DNA of 64,000 bases from Clostridium sp. MSJ-8 (GTDB lineage Bacteria; Bacillota; Clostridia; Clostridiales; Clostridiaceae): assembly GCF_018918325.1 (NCBI RefSeq), contig NZ_JAHLQH010000041.1, forward strand, positions 1 to 64,000, given 5' to 3'. The notes beneath the pieces were generated by a model. It was given only the letters and a program-made list of their open reading frames with translations. It had not been told where the DNA came from and made no database searches. This document shows positions 24,317-34,033 of the stretch, in pieces. A program made the position numbers and the translations under genes. The number at the start of each line of letters is the position of its first letter. Within the stretch, counting starts at the first letter, position 1.

Positions 24317-24347
24317 CAAAAAAGCGTCGCATTTTTTAATGCGACGC
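24317..24347 (-). terminator. tyrS terminator
   Basis: A 10-bp perfect stem, GCGTCGCATT / AATGCGACGC, is followed on the minus strand by seven U. It starts 7 bases after the tyrS stop. Confidence 0.9.
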
Positions 24348-24353
24348 CCCATT

Positions 24354-25577
24354 CTATGCTAATTCTATTTTATTGTAGTTCTTTTTACCTCTCTTAATTA
24401 ATGCAGAACCATCTTTAAAATCTTCTTCAGAGAAAGCTCTCTTAACATCTGTAACCTTATCTCCGTTTAATGACAATCCACCTTGTTGAATTAATCTTCT
24501 TCCTTCTGCCTTTGATGGAACTATCTTATTATCAGCTAATACTTGAAGTATATCTTTACCTATAACTTCATCCTTTGCTACAGTAATTGTTGGTACATTA
24601 CTCATATCAACTCCGCCACTAAATAATGCTTCTGCAGCACTCTTTGCTTTATTAGCTTCTTCTTCGCCATGTACTAATTTAGTTACTTCATAAGCAAGAA
24701 TTGTTTTAGCTTTGTTTATCTCAGCACCTTCAAGTGCTCCTAATCTTCTTACTTCATCCATTGGTAAGAAAGTTAATAATGCTAAACATTTCTCTACATC
24801 TGCATCATCTACATTTCTCCAATATTGATAGAATTCATATGGTGGTGTCTTGTTAGGATCTAACCATAGAGCTCCTCCAACTGTTTTGCCCATTTTTTGA
24901 CCTTGACTATTAGTTAATAATGTACAAGTCATAGCATAAGCATCTTGTTGAGATTTCTTTCTTACTAACTCAACTCCTGCTATCATGTTAGACCATTGAT
25001 CATCTCCACCTAATTCCATCTTACAATTATACTTTTTATTTAATACGTAGAAATCATAACCTTGCATTAACATATAGTTAAATTCCAAGAATGATAATCC
25101 TCTCTCAAGTCTTTGTTTAAAACATTCTGCACTTAACATTCTATTTACTGAGAAATGTGCTCCAATATCTCTCAAGAAATCTACATAGTTTAGATCTAAT
25201 AACCAATCTGCATTATTAACTAATATAGCTTTATCATCACTAAAATCTATGAATCTTTCCATTTGTTTTTTGATAGAATCAACATTGTGTTGAATCTGTT
25301 CTTTTGTTAACATCTTTCTCATATCAGTCTTACCACTAGGATCTCCTACCATAGCAGTACCACCACCAACTAAAGCTATAGGTCTATGACCTGCTTTTTG
25401 CATATGAGCCATAAACATCATAGCTATAAAGTGTCCTACATGTAAACTATCAGCTGTTGGATCAAAGCCTATATAGAATGTTATCTTTTCCTTTTCTAAC
25501 AATTCTCTTGTTTCTTGTTCGTGAGTAAATTGCTTTATGTATCCACGTTCCAATAACTCATCTAATATACTAGCCAT
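24354..25577 (-). CDS. tyrS: Tyrosyl-tRNA synthetase
   Basis: A 407-residue class I synthetase, bacterial TyrRS clade. The HIGH-like motif is [11 protein letters not shown] (about residue 38), [15 protein letters not shown] is present, and the KMSKS-like motif is [10 protein letters not shown]. An S4-like RNA-binding domain forms the C-terminus (LVHGEEE...[16 protein letters not shown]). It charges tRNA-Tyr. The start follows GGAGGGAAAAA. The upstream 170 bases hold no T-box, unlike leuS. It is apparently a single-gene unit. Confidence 0.97.
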   Translation of the reverse strand: MASILDELLERGYIKQFTHEQETRELLEKEKITFYIGFDPTADSLHVGHFIAMMFMAHMQKAGHRPIALVGGGTAMVGDPSGKTDMRKMLTKEQIQHNVDSIKKQMERFIDFSDDKAILVNNADWLLDLNYVDFLRDIGAHFSVNRMLSAECFKQRLERGLSFLEFNYMLMQGYDFYVLNKKYNCKMELGGDDQWSNMIAGVELVRKKSQQDAYAMTCTLLTNSQGQKMGKTVGGALWLDPNKTPPYEFYQYWRNVDDADVEKCLALLTFLPMDEVRRLGALEGAEINKAKTILAYEVTKLVHGEEEANKAKSAAEALFSGGVDMSNVPTITVAKDEVIGKDILQVLADNKIVPSKAEGRRLIQQGGLSLNGDKVTDVKRAFSEEDFKDGSALIKRGKKNYNKIELA

Positions 25578-25692
25578 TTTTTTCCCTCCATTAATTTTTT
25601 TATAATATAATAAAAGTATTACTCTTTTATTGAATTACCTATATTATTACTTAAACATATATTATAGTATACATATATTGTAGTTTTTTCGC

Positions 25693-25742
25693 AATAAAAT
25701 TAGTGATATTGTATTGCTATTTTCTAGTTACAATATCACTAA
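25693..25742 (-). terminator. Intrinsic terminator
   Basis: A 13-bp perfect stem, TAGTGATATTGTA / TACAATATCACTA, is followed by an imperfect U run on the minus strand. It ends the small P-loop gene. Confidence 0.75.
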
Positions 25743-25751
25743 ACTAATACT

Positions 25752-26162
25752 TTATGCTACATAGCTTCTAATAAAATCTGGAACTTCTTTTAACTTGTTA
25801 TTTATATTTATGAATAAATTTATATTAAATTCTGATGTTAATTTCTTTAGTTTATTAAATAAATTACTCATCTCTTCATTATTATATTTATAGCTATCAA
25901 AAAATCCATCTATATAAATGTTTTCTATATCAAAGTTCGAAGATATTATTCCACATAATAGCCCATAGAAATCTCTGCAATCTAATATACTATAATCCTC
26001 TAATGACACAAATCTAATTCTTCTATCAACTTGTCTTATATGCCTTATATCATCATCTATATATACTGAATCTCCCTTAGTTTCTGTAAGCTTTTTATTG
26101 GCTAACGTAATCAATTCTTTTGTTTTACCAGCACCTCGTTCATTACAGAATACTTGTATCAC
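25752..26162 (-). CDS. Small P-loop NTPase-like protein
   Basis: This 136-residue protein carries a P-loop near its start, IQVFCNERGAGKTKELITLAN, in which ERGAGKTK fits a Walker A motif. A possible Walker B is IENIYIDGFFD. It is short for an NTPase and lacks a sensor region. The GTG three codons into the longest frame is the likely start, since AAGGAG sits 8 bases before it; the earlier GTG overlaps that site. The AlbA_2 gene is 32 bases upstream on the same strand, so they may be one operon. Function unknown. Confidence 0.7.
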   Translation of the reverse strand: MIQVFCNERGAGKTKELITLANKKLTETKGDSVYIDDDIRHIRQVDRRIRFVSLEDYSILDCRDFYGLLCGIISSNFDIENIYIDGFFDSYKYNNEEMSNLFNKLKKLTSEFNINLFININNKLKEVPDFIRSYVA

Positions 26163-26194
26163 TATAAACACTCCTTATATACTTGATAATAAAT

Positions 26195-27346
26195 TTAATC
26201 AATATCCATAATTCCAGGCAAAATAACCTTAAATGTATTTTGCTCTTGTAAATTAATGATTTTAACCCTCTTTTTTGTTCTATCCTTAAAACAATTTTTC
26301 ATCCTTGCAAATCCTCTTCCATCATTAATAAATAGATTATTATCCATTGTAATAAGTTTTTCATATAGCCACATGTTTCTCTTAATATACGGAGTCATAT
26401 TATTTCCAACATTCTTAGTCACTCTATCTCCTGGACTTTCTACAAGAATGCTTCTCGGTGTAACAACTATCTCTATAAATCTATTTACTTCCATATATTC
26501 TCTATATAATACTGCATTTTTTATTGCTTCATCTATAGCAGTAAATGGATAATTTTCAGGTAGTATATCTCTAATAATTTTCATAGTTCTGTATATCATA
26601 GTTAATAAACTACCTTGCACTATGGTAACCTCTGACTTATTATTCAATTTGTTTATTACTTTTATAATATTATTAGGTATGCATAAACTATTGTTCTCTG
26701 AAAATACTAATAATCCGCCAAAAGTACATTTATACTCATTGTCATCTAACCCCTTATATACTATCCCTGTACTCTCTAACAGAAAATCCATATTTTCATT
26801 ATTTATATATATTCCTTTTTTATTAAAATATTTATCTATCAACTCATTATTCAAGAAATCTTTTTTACTTCTTATCATTGGACATGTCTCTACATTTAAT
26901 TCTAATTGAGATTCTAGCACCCTTAGTATTTCTTGCTTTCTCATAACATCTGTAGTAGATCCTCTCCTTATGTAAAATGCACCTGTTTCTTTTATCTGAT
27001 AAGGTTTCTGATCTCCATCATATATTGTTACTACAACTACTACCTTATCTTCTATTTCTACATAATCTATGGATAATGGAATAGGAGGCTCACACCTACT
27101 GCTTACTATCTGTTGCATCCTCTCTTCCATGTATATATTTTTATCTTCTACACCCTTTATTTCTTTTGTTTTATCTACAACACCTATTATTAGATATCCT
27201 CTACCACCTTTAGAATTAGCAATTGCACATACATCCTTAGCAAATTCTTTTTTTCCGCTTTCTGTAAGTAAGTCTATTTCTAATTTATAATCTAATTTTG
27301 AACTTTCTTCTTTTTTTAATAATGTTTTTAATTTTTTTATATCCAT
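26195..27346 (-). CDS. AlbA_2 (Schlafen-type) DNA-binding and ATPase-like protein
   Basis: This 383-residue protein has an N-terminal AlbA_2 domain (about 12-115) with the characteristic ESSKLDYKLE and GGRGYLIIGVVD. A C-terminal HATPase_c_4-like region includes AIDEAIKNAVLYREY and GDRVTKNVGNNMTP, though it lacks a classical N-box context. Such proteins are often putative transcriptional regulators or helicase-like factors. The small P-loop gene follows closely. No target is visible. The start follows GAGG at 4 bases. Confidence 0.85.
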   Translation of the reverse strand: MDIKKLKTLLKKEESSKLDYKLEIDLLTESGKKEFAKDVCAIANSKGGRGYLIIGVVDKTKEIKGVEDKNIYMEERMQQIVSSRCEPPIPLSIDYVEIEDKVVVVVTIYDGDQKPYQIKETGAFYIRRGSTTDVMRKQEILRVLESQLELNVETCPMIRSKKDFLNNELIDKYFNKKGIYINNENMDFLLESTGIVYKGLDDNEYKCTFGGLLVFSENNSLCIPNNIIKVINKLNNKSEVTIVQGSLLTMIYRTMKIIRDILPENYPFTAIDEAIKNAVLYREYMEVNRFIEIVVTPRSILVESPGDRVTKNVGNNMTPYIKRNMWLYEKLITMDNNLFINDGRGFARMKNCFKDRTKKRVKIINLQEQNTFKVILPGIMDID

Positions 27347-27428
27347 ATTACCTCATCCTTATATTATCCCTTTTATTAATTATATCAAAAGGGATAGACT
27401 TCAAAAAGCCTAATTACATAAGGAAGCT

Positions 27429-27457
27429 TAAAAAAGGGACACTTTTACAGTCCCTTG
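27429..27457 (-). terminator. Intrinsic terminator of gerAA-gerAC
   Basis: AAGGGAC and GTCCCTT pair around a 9-base loop, with a U tract on the minus strand. It starts just after the gerAC stop. Confidence 0.85.
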
Positions 27458-27461
27458 TTTT

Positions 27462-28571
27462 TTATCTGCTTATACTTCTACCATCTATTATTATCTCAAT
27501 CTCAGGAATTATTTTAACTTTAGATAAGTAATCATCTGAATTATAGTTAGGATAATATCTATCTATAAGTTCTTTTATTCTTAATATGTCTATTCCTTTA
27601 TCTCTATATTCTTCAAATAGCTTTATAAATACTTTTTGTAGCTTTTCTTCCTGTTCTTCTTTTATTGTATTCATTGTACTGTCATCTATTGAATAATTGC
27701 CCTGTACTTCGCCTATAGATGTTCTTACTCTAATATATTCATCTAAATATATTATATCATTTTCTATACGTATACCTTGCTTATTATAATTATCTAAAAT
27801 ATCTAATGATATAAATTGTTCTGCATTGTTAGGATTAGTAACTTGAAAAGTCCCTTCTTTAAGATTTTTATTAGTTAATAGATTATATGCTAAAGTATCC
27901 CTTAAATTCATTGTATCAATCATCCTATTATCTTGCATTACTACTGCACCATCTAATAAAATCTTCTTCTCTACTAAATCTTGCTTTAAGTTTATCATAC
28001 TCATAGTACATATATTAGGCGATTCTATTGAATTAGTTATATAATCACTAACATTTGAACTTATCACCTGCGCATTTTTCTTATTCATCTCTATTAAGTT
28101 ATCTAAATATAATCCAAGATATTCTTCATCATTATTATGTACATCCAATAAAGCTTCTATATCGCCGAAATATGCAAACATATATGTTTTATATGAAAGT
28201 TGTTGATTATTTTCTATTAAATCAAGATATTTATCTACACCTTTTAGAAGTACATTTTCTGTGAATATATATGCCCTTACTTGACTAAAATTAAGATCAT
28301 TACTAGAATCCACATTTACTTTCCTCATTGCCTCTAATGCTGTTTTTCCTCTACCTTCAAAAACTATTCTTTTACCTTTGTCTGAACTTTCATTTGCATT
28401 TCTATAAGGAGCTACACAATCTAAATACATTATAGTATTATCATATTCATCTATATCAAATATAACTGAAGTAACAAAAGTAATATTATTAATCTCCATA
28501 TAATTGAAACATCCAACTAATGACACTGAAATACATATAAGTATAATAATTTTAAATATTTTTTTCTTCAT
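27462..28571 (-). CDS. gerAC: Spore germination lipoprotein GerAC (Ger(x)C family)
   Basis: This 369-residue lipoprotein has a signal peptide and lipobox (VSLVGCFNYMEINN), then the GerAC N-terminal and C-terminal domains (RGKTALEAMRKVNV; NNAEQFISLDI). GerAC is the lipoprotein C subunit of a germinant receptor that triggers spore germination. It overlaps gerAA by 20 bases, a sign of coupled translation. The family is usually next to gerAA and gerAB; here gerAB is divergent upstream of gerAA. The subtype (gerA, gerB or gerK) is not decided, so the name denotes the subunit class. Confidence 0.92.
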   Translation of the reverse strand: MKKKIFKIIILICISVSLVGCFNYMEINNITFVTSVIFDIDEYDNTIMYLDCVAPYRNANESSDKGKRIVFEGRGKTALEAMRKVNVDSSNDLNFSQVRAYIFTENVLLKGVDKYLDLIENNQQLSYKTYMFAYFGDIEALLDVHNNDEEYLGLYLDNLIEMNKKNAQVISSNVSDYITNSIESPNICTMSMINLKQDLVEKKILLDGAVVMQDNRMIDTMNLRDTLAYNLLTNKNLKEGTFQVTNPNNAEQFISLDILDNYNKQGIRIENDIIYLDEYIRVRTSIGEVQGNYSIDDSTMNTIKEEQEEKLQKVFIKLFEEYRDKGIDILRIKELIDRYYPNYNSDDYLSKVKIIPEIEIIIDGRSISR

Positions 28572-29976
28572 TTCTGTCTTCTCCCCACCTTGAAATTATT
28601 CTATTCGATATCTTATCTAAGTTGCCTCTCAAAATAATGTCTTTAAACTTATATGTAGTTATACTGCCTAATGGAAATAAATATGAATATCCACCAGTCT
28701 TAAGGTCTGCAATCTTCGCTAACATTATTATGCTCATAATAAAAAATCCAGGTAATCCGTGAATAGCACTACTTATAGTTATAATAAGTGACCATATAGA
28801 TAAAGCTCCGTATAGTTTAGGAATAAGGAAATAACTAAGGGTACTAAGTGCAACAACTATGATTGTTATTCTTGATGCTATCCCTGCCCCTACAACTGCA
28901 TCACCTAATATAAGTGCAGAAACTATACTCATAGCACCGCCTATAGGTTGAGGTAATCTTATTCCTGCTTCTTTTATAGTTTGGAATGCTAATATCATGA
29001 TTATAATTTCAACAATAGTAGGAAGTGGAACTCCAGCCCTAGCTACTGCTAATCTAAATATAAACATAGAAGGTATAAGAGCAAAATGATGAGTTATCAT
29101 AGCAACATAAAATCCAGGTAATAAAACTGCAATAAAGAACGATATCCACCTAAGAATCCTAGAAAAATTCACATAATACTTATTAAGATAATAATCATCT
29201 GGAGCCTGAAAATTCTCTAGGAAAAAATACGGAACAGTTATAACAAATGGAGTACCATCAACTAAAACTGCAACCCTACCTTCGAATAGTTTTGCAGCTA
29301 TCTCGTCTGGTTTCTCTGTGTACCCAACTGTATCAAATGCTGAATGTTTACTACGAAGTTTAGCTTCTATATAATTAGTATCTAATACAAAGTTAATATC
29401 TAAATTGTTAATAGTATCCTTAACTTGTTGTATGAGATATTCTGGTGCAACTCCCTTTATGTATGCTATAACAACAGAGGTCTTGCTCTTCTTGCCTACT
29501 GCATTAAGTGCTGTAAACTTCAAATCAGGATTCTTAGCCTTCCTTCTAATAAGTGAAACATTATCTACTATAGCTTCTGTAAACCCTTCTCTAGGGCCCT
29601 TCAGAACAGCTTCTGTCTCTGGTATAGATACTCCTCTTCTAACGTACCCCTTAACCTCGCATACTATTATTTCTGAATAATCGCTAAATATAAGAACTAT
29701 ATCTCCTGACAATATATGATTAATAGCATCATCTACATCTTCTGTACTGCTAGTAATGTTTATATCTAATACATTCTTAATTACATCATCTACATTACTA
29801 CACTTATAATCCTTCTTCGTAAGAGGAGTTATTACATATTCACTAATAAACTCTGTACTACACATATCATCTATAAAAACCAAGGTACACTCTCCAAGTA
29901 CTGTACTAATAGTCCTATACTTAACATCAAATACATCTAAAAACTTATCTTGTATATATTCTAAATTCTTGTTCAT
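28552..29976 (-). CDS. gerAA: Spore germination protein GerAA
   Basis: This 474-residue A subunit of a germinant receptor has an N-terminal cytosolic domain (EYVITPLTKKDY, RRGVSIPETEAVLKGPREGF) and, from about 280, five or six membrane helices with the conserved GVPLPTIVEI and GGAMSIVSALILGDAVVGAG. The start ATG has AGGTG 6 bases before it; an ATG two codons earlier overlaps that site. The gene is divergent from gerAB with only 105 bases between the start codons, a rare arrangement, since usual loci read AA-AB-AC or AA-AC-AB in one direction. Confidence 0.94.
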   Translation of the reverse strand: MNKNLEYIQDKFLDVFDVKYRTISTVLGECTLVFIDDMCSTEFISEYVITPLTKKDYKCSNVDDVIKNVLDINITSSTEDVDDAINHILSGDIVLIFSDYSEIIVCEVKGYVRRGVSIPETEAVLKGPREGFTEAIVDNVSLIRRKAKNPDLKFTALNAVGKKSKTSVVIAYIKGVAPEYLIQQVKDTINNLDINFVLDTNYIEAKLRSKHSAFDTVGYTEKPDEIAAKLFEGRVAVLVDGTPFVITVPYFFLENFQAPDDYYLNKYYVNFSRILRWISFFIAVLLPGFYVAMITHHFALIPSMFIFRLAVARAGVPLPTIVEIIIMILAFQTIKEAGIRLPQPIGGAMSIVSALILGDAVVGAGIASRITIIVVALSTLSYFLIPKLYGALSIWSLIITISSAIHGLPGFFIMSIIMLAKIADLKTGGYSYLFPLGSITTYKFKDIILRGNLDKISNRIISRWGEDRNEEKNI

Positions 29977-30081
29977 ATTCATCACCTAGTATCTATTATT
30001 CCAAAAATAATGTTTAATATTCTTTATTTTTGCAAATACTATCTTAGGTAATTTAATTTTATTTCTGAAGGAGATTTTTAT

Positions 30082-31113
30082 ATGGATAAACTATCATCTA
30101 AACATTTAATGTTATTAATACTTGGGGTTTCTACAATTTCATTACGTAGCTACTCTTCTATATTTATATCTAGTGGGGGTAGAGATACATGGATATTAGC
30201 CTTACTTGCTTCTGTTATTATGACATTATTTATATGGATTATATTTAGGCATATAATAAAAACTAACTATTTTGATATGTGCAGAGATAATATTATACTT
30301 AAGATAATCTCTATAATATCATTATTCTTATTATGTATTGAATCAGCAACTACTGAAGCAACTTCTATTCATAATAATTATTTTCTTAATACACCTACTT
30401 GGTTCTGTTTATTATTCTTTATAATAGCAGCTACATATGTTGCAAGTAAGAGTTTTAATTCAGTTCTTATAACAACTATAGTATTAGTTGTTATAAACTT
30501 AATTGGAGATATTATAATACTAGCTTTGGCCTCTAAGTACTTAGATCTTAATAATTTACTACCTATATTTGCGAGCACAACTACCAAGGATAAGTTCACC
30601 TGTGTTATCTCGTTACTAGGAGGGTTATCTAGTATAATTATAATTATGCCTTATTTAAGACTATTAGCTCACAAGAGATCCTTATTATCTGATTGCATAT
30701 TATCAGTAATAATAGTTGGTGCACTTATAACTACTGCATTTGCTACAATGATAGCTTTTTTAGGCTCTACTAGAGGAAGCTATATATTTTTTCCTGAATA
30801 CATAGAATTTCAACGTATAAAAATAGCAGATTTTGTTGAGTTTGGAGAATTATTTTTTATATTTAGAAGTGTTAGTATGTACTTTATAAAATACATATTA
30901 TGTTTATATGGATTAAAACTTATCCTTAAGAAAACAGAATCTAAAAATGTTTTGTTTATTACACTTATATCTATAGCAATATTTATTGTTTCTAACTTAA
31001 TTTCTAGCAATACTTATACTTTATATAACTTCTTGCAAGTATTAATGTACTCATTATGTGTTATGTTCTTGCTTTTCTCTGTTATAATAATTACAACAAA
31101 ACGAACTAAGTAA
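30082..31113 (+). CDS. gerAB: Spore germination permease-like protein GerAB
   Basis: This 343-residue, ten-helix membrane protein of the GerAB/APC superfamily binds the germinant. The N-terminal block LSSKHLMLLILGVSTI and the first-loop ISSGGRDTWILALLAS are typical, as are later helices with LLGGLSSIIII. The last parts carry long hydrophobic runs. It is slightly shorter than many GerAB proteins. RBS AAGGAG lies 8 bases before the ATG. It stands divergent from gerAA-gerAC, so the three subunits likely come from two transcripts sharing one regulatory region. Confidence 0.92.
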   Translation: MDKLSSKHLMLLILGVSTISLRSYSSIFISSGGRDTWILALLASVIMTLFIWIIFRHIIKTNYFDMCRDNIILKIISIISLFLLCIESATTEATSIHNNYFLNTPTWFCLLFFIIAATYVASKSFNSVLITTIVLVVINLIGDIIILALASKYLDLNNLLPIFASTTTKDKFTCVISLLGGLSSIIIIMPYLRLLAHKRSLLSDCILSVIIVGALITTAFATMIAFLGSTRGSYIFFPEYIEFQRIKIADFVEFGELFFIFRSVSMYFIKYILCLYGLKLILKKTESKNVLFITLISIAIFIVSNLISSNTYTLYNFLQVLMYSLCVMFLLFSVIIITTKRTK

Positions 31114-31171
31114 TAACAAAAATTAAACTATAATGGAATTTAGTACTCTTTTCAATAATTAGATATTATAC

Positions 31172-31224
31172 TAAATAAACTTCTGTATTATTTGTACTTT
31201 TATTTACAAAATTACAGAAGCTTA
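31172..31224 (-). terminator. Terminator of the ECF gene
   Basis: AACTTCTGTA and TACAGAAGCTT pair, followed on the minus strand by a mixed U-rich run. It lies just after the ECF stop and is convergent with gerAB, which may share it. Confidence 0.6.
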
Positions 31225-31241
31225 TTTTATCTTATAAATAT

Positions 31242-31796
31242 TTAATTAAATGCTTTTTTCTTGGCTGTAACAATAACCCCTGTTAATGGAATTGCTATTA
31301 CAATACCTGTAGTAACTTGAATTATATTTCCTACAATATCTTTTGCAGCATATGCTAATCCACTTACTAATCCTAAATTATCAGTTAAGAATCCTGCAAG
31401 AATTGCCCCTGCGATAAAATATCCTACTACCATAAATATTCCACCTACTACAAAAGCCAATATATATTCTTTCTTAAATCCTTTTACCTTATCGCCATGA
31501 TTAATTTTTTCTATAATAGCACCTGTTATATATGCCATTACTCCTTTTATAATAAATGTAAATGGAGCCCAGAAATAATATCCACCTAATATATCTACTA
31601 ATGCCATACCTACTGCACTAGCAAAGGTTCCTTTCTTTTTGCCTAAAACAATAACAGATAAGAACACCATACAATCACCTAAATGAACAAAGCCACCTAC
31701 TGATGGAATTTTAATTACACTTCCTGCTAAATATACTAATGCTATCATTAACGCAGTTAAAACAATATCTCTTGTATTTACTGTCTTTTGTTCCAT
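31242..31796 (-). CDS. ECF transporter S component
   Basis: This 184-residue, six-helix substrate-binding membrane protein of an energy-coupling-factor transporter has the family motif GGFVHLGDCMVFLSVIVLG. ALVDILGGYYFWAPFTFIIKG and AKDIVGNIIQVTTGI mark the ECF S (PF07155-like) type. These proteins carry vitamins or their precursors using a shared ECF module (EcfT, EcfA) coded elsewhere. The substrate cannot be stated. I chose the ATG at MEQKTVN rather than upstream codons because GGGAGA lies 10 bases before it. No vitamin riboswitch (TPP, FMN or cobalamin) consensus appears upstream. Confidence 0.88.
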   Translation of the reverse strand: MEQKTVNTRDIVLTALMIALVYLAGSVIKIPSVGGFVHLGDCMVFLSVIVLGKKKGTFASAVGMALVDILGGYYFWAPFTFIIKGVMAYITGAIIEKINHGDKVKGFKKEYILAFVVGGIFMVVGYFIAGAILAGFLTDNLGLVSGLAYAAKDIVGNIIQVTTGIVIAIPLTGVIVTAKKKAFN

Positions 31797-31880
31797 ACAT
31801 AATACATCTCCCTTTTTTATTATGTAATAAATTATACTCAATAGTGTATTTTTTTCAAATGTATGGGTTCAAATAATATA

Positions 31881-31928
31881 ACAAAAAAGGAGTTGCTATT
31901 AACAACTCTCTAACTTAATAACAACTCC
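31881..31928 (-). terminator. Terminator of the NlpC/P60-ChW gene
   Basis: GGAGTTGTTATTAA and a shifted TTAATAGCAACTCC form a stem with six U on the minus strand, 18 bases after the stop. Confidence 0.85.
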
Positions 31929-31945
31929 TCTAATATATAATATTA

Positions 31946-33823
31946 TTAATAAATTATTCTTCTTCCTGTCATAAACTTGTATACAGACGTAATTTTAACT
32001 ACATCTCCAGTTTGAGGTGCATGGATCATTTGCCCATTTCCTATATATATTCCAACATGCCCTGTATGAGGAAATACCAAGTCTCCTGGTTGTAATTCAG
32101 CATAGGAAACTGCTTTTCCTGCATTTATTTGAACATAAGTTGTTCTTCCTATCTCTATTCCTAAAACATTTCTATATACATATTGTGTAAATCCAGAGCA
32201 ATCAAAGCTATAAGGACCTGTTGCTCCCCATTGATAAGGTGTTCCTTTATATCTTTTAGCAAATTCTATAATTTTTTCTCTCTTTATTTCTTGTGCTGTT
32301 TTTATAGGTTGCTTTACAACGGGCTCTACAACTATTGGAGAATCTGCTTTATTACATTCAGCATATAACTGATCACATTCAGATGTTCCAATTTTAGCAA
32401 TTTTTATTCTTACAGCCTTTATAGGAACCTTTTTGCCAGTAGTACCACAACTTTCTCCATCCTTGAATAACTTAGACCAATTTCCGCCTCTATATACTTG
32501 ATAAAATATAGAATATTCAGTTGATACAACATTATTAGAATCAACAATATTTAATTTTATTGCTTCTAGATTTTTCTTTTGTCCTTCTGTACCTATTTTA
32601 ATATTTTCACCACTTACAACTTGTTGCCATCCAACACTTTCTACATGTGCTTGCCCTTTTAATTTTAACCCTAACGACTTATTTGAATATACAAGATTTA
32701 TTGCTTCCACATTATTAGCATTTGAACTAGGCTTTCCTGATACTACTGAATTACCTACTAAAGCATTCCATCCTTCCTTAGATATATGAGTTTTATATTC
32801 TATAGTATTATAAACATTGCTTCTTAAATTCTCATATTTTTCATAATCGCTTGTTCCACATTTTATAACTTTAACCTGAATCGCTTCGACTTTCAACCCT
32901 TTTCCAGTTGTTCCACATTCCTCTTTATCTCTTGCCCAAGTTCTCCAACCATTTCCACTTACATATACTCTATAAAATATAGAATATTCATTTGATATTT
33001 GTCCATTTTCATCTTCAAGCCACATCTTTACATCTTCTATTGATTTTTTTTGTCCAGTTGTTCCAGCTAATTCTCCATTTTCAACTGTATCTTGCCAACC
33101 TATCTTCGCTACATGTACTTGATATTTTAATTTCAAATCTACATTATTGTTATAATTTATTTTTAATGCTTCAATTCCCAAGTCTGAACCAGTTGTTCCT
33201 ACCACAGTACCATTATTTACAATTTGACTCCATCCTTGCTTAGATATATGTGCTTGATATGAAACATCAATATTGGCTTTATTATCAATCTTAGACTCCA
33301 TTTTTTGATATTCTAAAGTTCCAACCTTCTCTATACATATTTGAATAGCTTCTATCTTTATTCTGTTTCCAGTTGTTCCAGCTACTTGACCATCTTTAGT
33401 CCATACTTGCCATCCCTTACCTGATATATGAACTCTATAATATATTGAATAATCGCTACATTCGTTTCCATTTTCATCTGAAAGCCATATTTTTATTGCT
33501 TCCATAGACTTTTTCTTTCCTACAGTTCCAGCTACTTCCCCATTTTTAACACTTGATTGCCACCCCATATCTTCTACATGAGCTTGATAATTAATATTTA
33601 ATCCTTCTATTGAGTTAATTTTTATAGCTTGTATTCCCAATTTTTTACCAGTAGTTCCTGCTATATCACCTTCATTAAATGTATTTTGCCATCCAATCCC
33701 TTCTACATGCGTTTCGTATGTAATAATATTTTCCTCCGCAGCCTTAACATTAACTATAGGAGTCATTACCCCAAAGATTATTAATAATATCATTATTGTT
33801 GCTAATTTTTTTAAAAATTTCAT
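31946..33823 (-). CDS. Secreted NlpC/P60 peptidoglycan endopeptidase with nine ChW repeats
   Basis: This 625-residue secreted protein has a signal peptide (MKFLKKLATIMILLIIFG, cleaved after VKA), nine clostridial hydrophobic (ChW) repeats at about 32-480 and a short linker. The C-terminal NlpC/P60 domain has catalytic Cys in SFDCSGF near residue 541 and His in TGHVGIYIG near 587. It probably cuts gamma-D-Glu-diaminopimelate links in peptidoglycan. The ChW repeats, each with a GW core, likely tether it to the wall or surface polymer. It is monocistronic, with a terminator after it and a 160-base leader holding a small ORF. Confidence 0.94.
   Translation of the reverse strand: MKFLKKLATIMILLIIFGVMTPIVNVKAAEENIITYETHVEGIGWQNTFNEGDIAGTTGKKLGIQAIKINSIEGLNINYQAHVEDMGWQSSVKNGEVAGTVGKKKSMEAIKIWLSDENGNECSDYSIYYRVHISGKGWQVWTKDGQVAGTTGNRIKIEAIQICIEKVGTLEYQKMESKIDNKANIDVSYQAHISKQGWSQIVNNGTVVGTTGSDLGIEALKINYNNNVDLKLKYQVHVAKIGWQDTVENGELAGTTGQKKSIEDVKMWLEDENGQISNEYSIFYRVYVSGNGWRTWARDKEECGTTGKGLKVEAIQVKVIKCGTSDYEKYENLRSNVYNTIEYKTHISKEGWNALVGNSVVSGKPSSNANNVEAINLVYSNKSLGLKLKGQAHVESVGWQQVVSGENIKIGTEGQKKNLEAIKLNIVDSNNVVSTEYSIFYQVYRGGNWSKLFKDGESCGTTGKKVPIKAVRIKIAKIGTSECDQLYAECNKADSPIVVEPVVKQPIKTAQEIKREKIIEFAKRYKGTPYQWGATGPYSFDCSGFTQYVYRNVLGIEIGRTTYVQINAGKAVSYAELQPGDLVFPHTGHVGIYIGNGQMIHAPQTGDVVKITSVYKFMTGRRIIY
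32375..33730 (-). repeat. Nine ChW repeats (three triads) in the NlpC/P60 protein
   Basis: Nine tandem repeats of about 45-50 residues, each with a G-W core (GIGW, DMGW, GKGW, KQGW, KIGW, GNGW, KEGW, SVGW, GGNW), form three blocks of three with 25-30 residue inserts between blocks. They are diverged in nucleotide sequence, so the arrangement is old. Confidence 0.85.
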
Positions 33824-33985
33824 TTTCTTCCCCCTCTTATTTATATATCAAGGTTTCACATGTTTTTTTGTATAAAAAAACATCCCCTAATTTTATGTTA
33901 AAATTGAATCTACAACAAAACAAAATAACCATAAAAAAATGTCGTTATTGTGAATTCAATTAAAATTTGATTTACTAACATATAG

Positions 33986-34033
33986 TTAATATTTAATTAA
34001 TAGTACAACCTTATCTTTTAACTTAAAGTTCAT
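33986..34033 (-). CDS. Possible 15-codon leader ORF before the ChW-NlpC gene
   Basis: ATG to TAA encodes MNFKLKDKVVLLIKY, preceded by a near-perfect GGAGG at 6 bases, stronger than many long genes here. It ends 163 bases before the ChW-NlpC start codon and is on the same strand. It may be a leader peptide or short hydrophobic peptide, or chance. Confidence 0.35.
   Translation of the reverse strand: MNFKLKDKVVLLIKY

Noticed and set aside
25578-25751. T-box upstream of tyrS
   Set aside because: No T-box sequence (GGTGG-type) or antiterminator/terminator pair is present in the 170 bases before tyrS.
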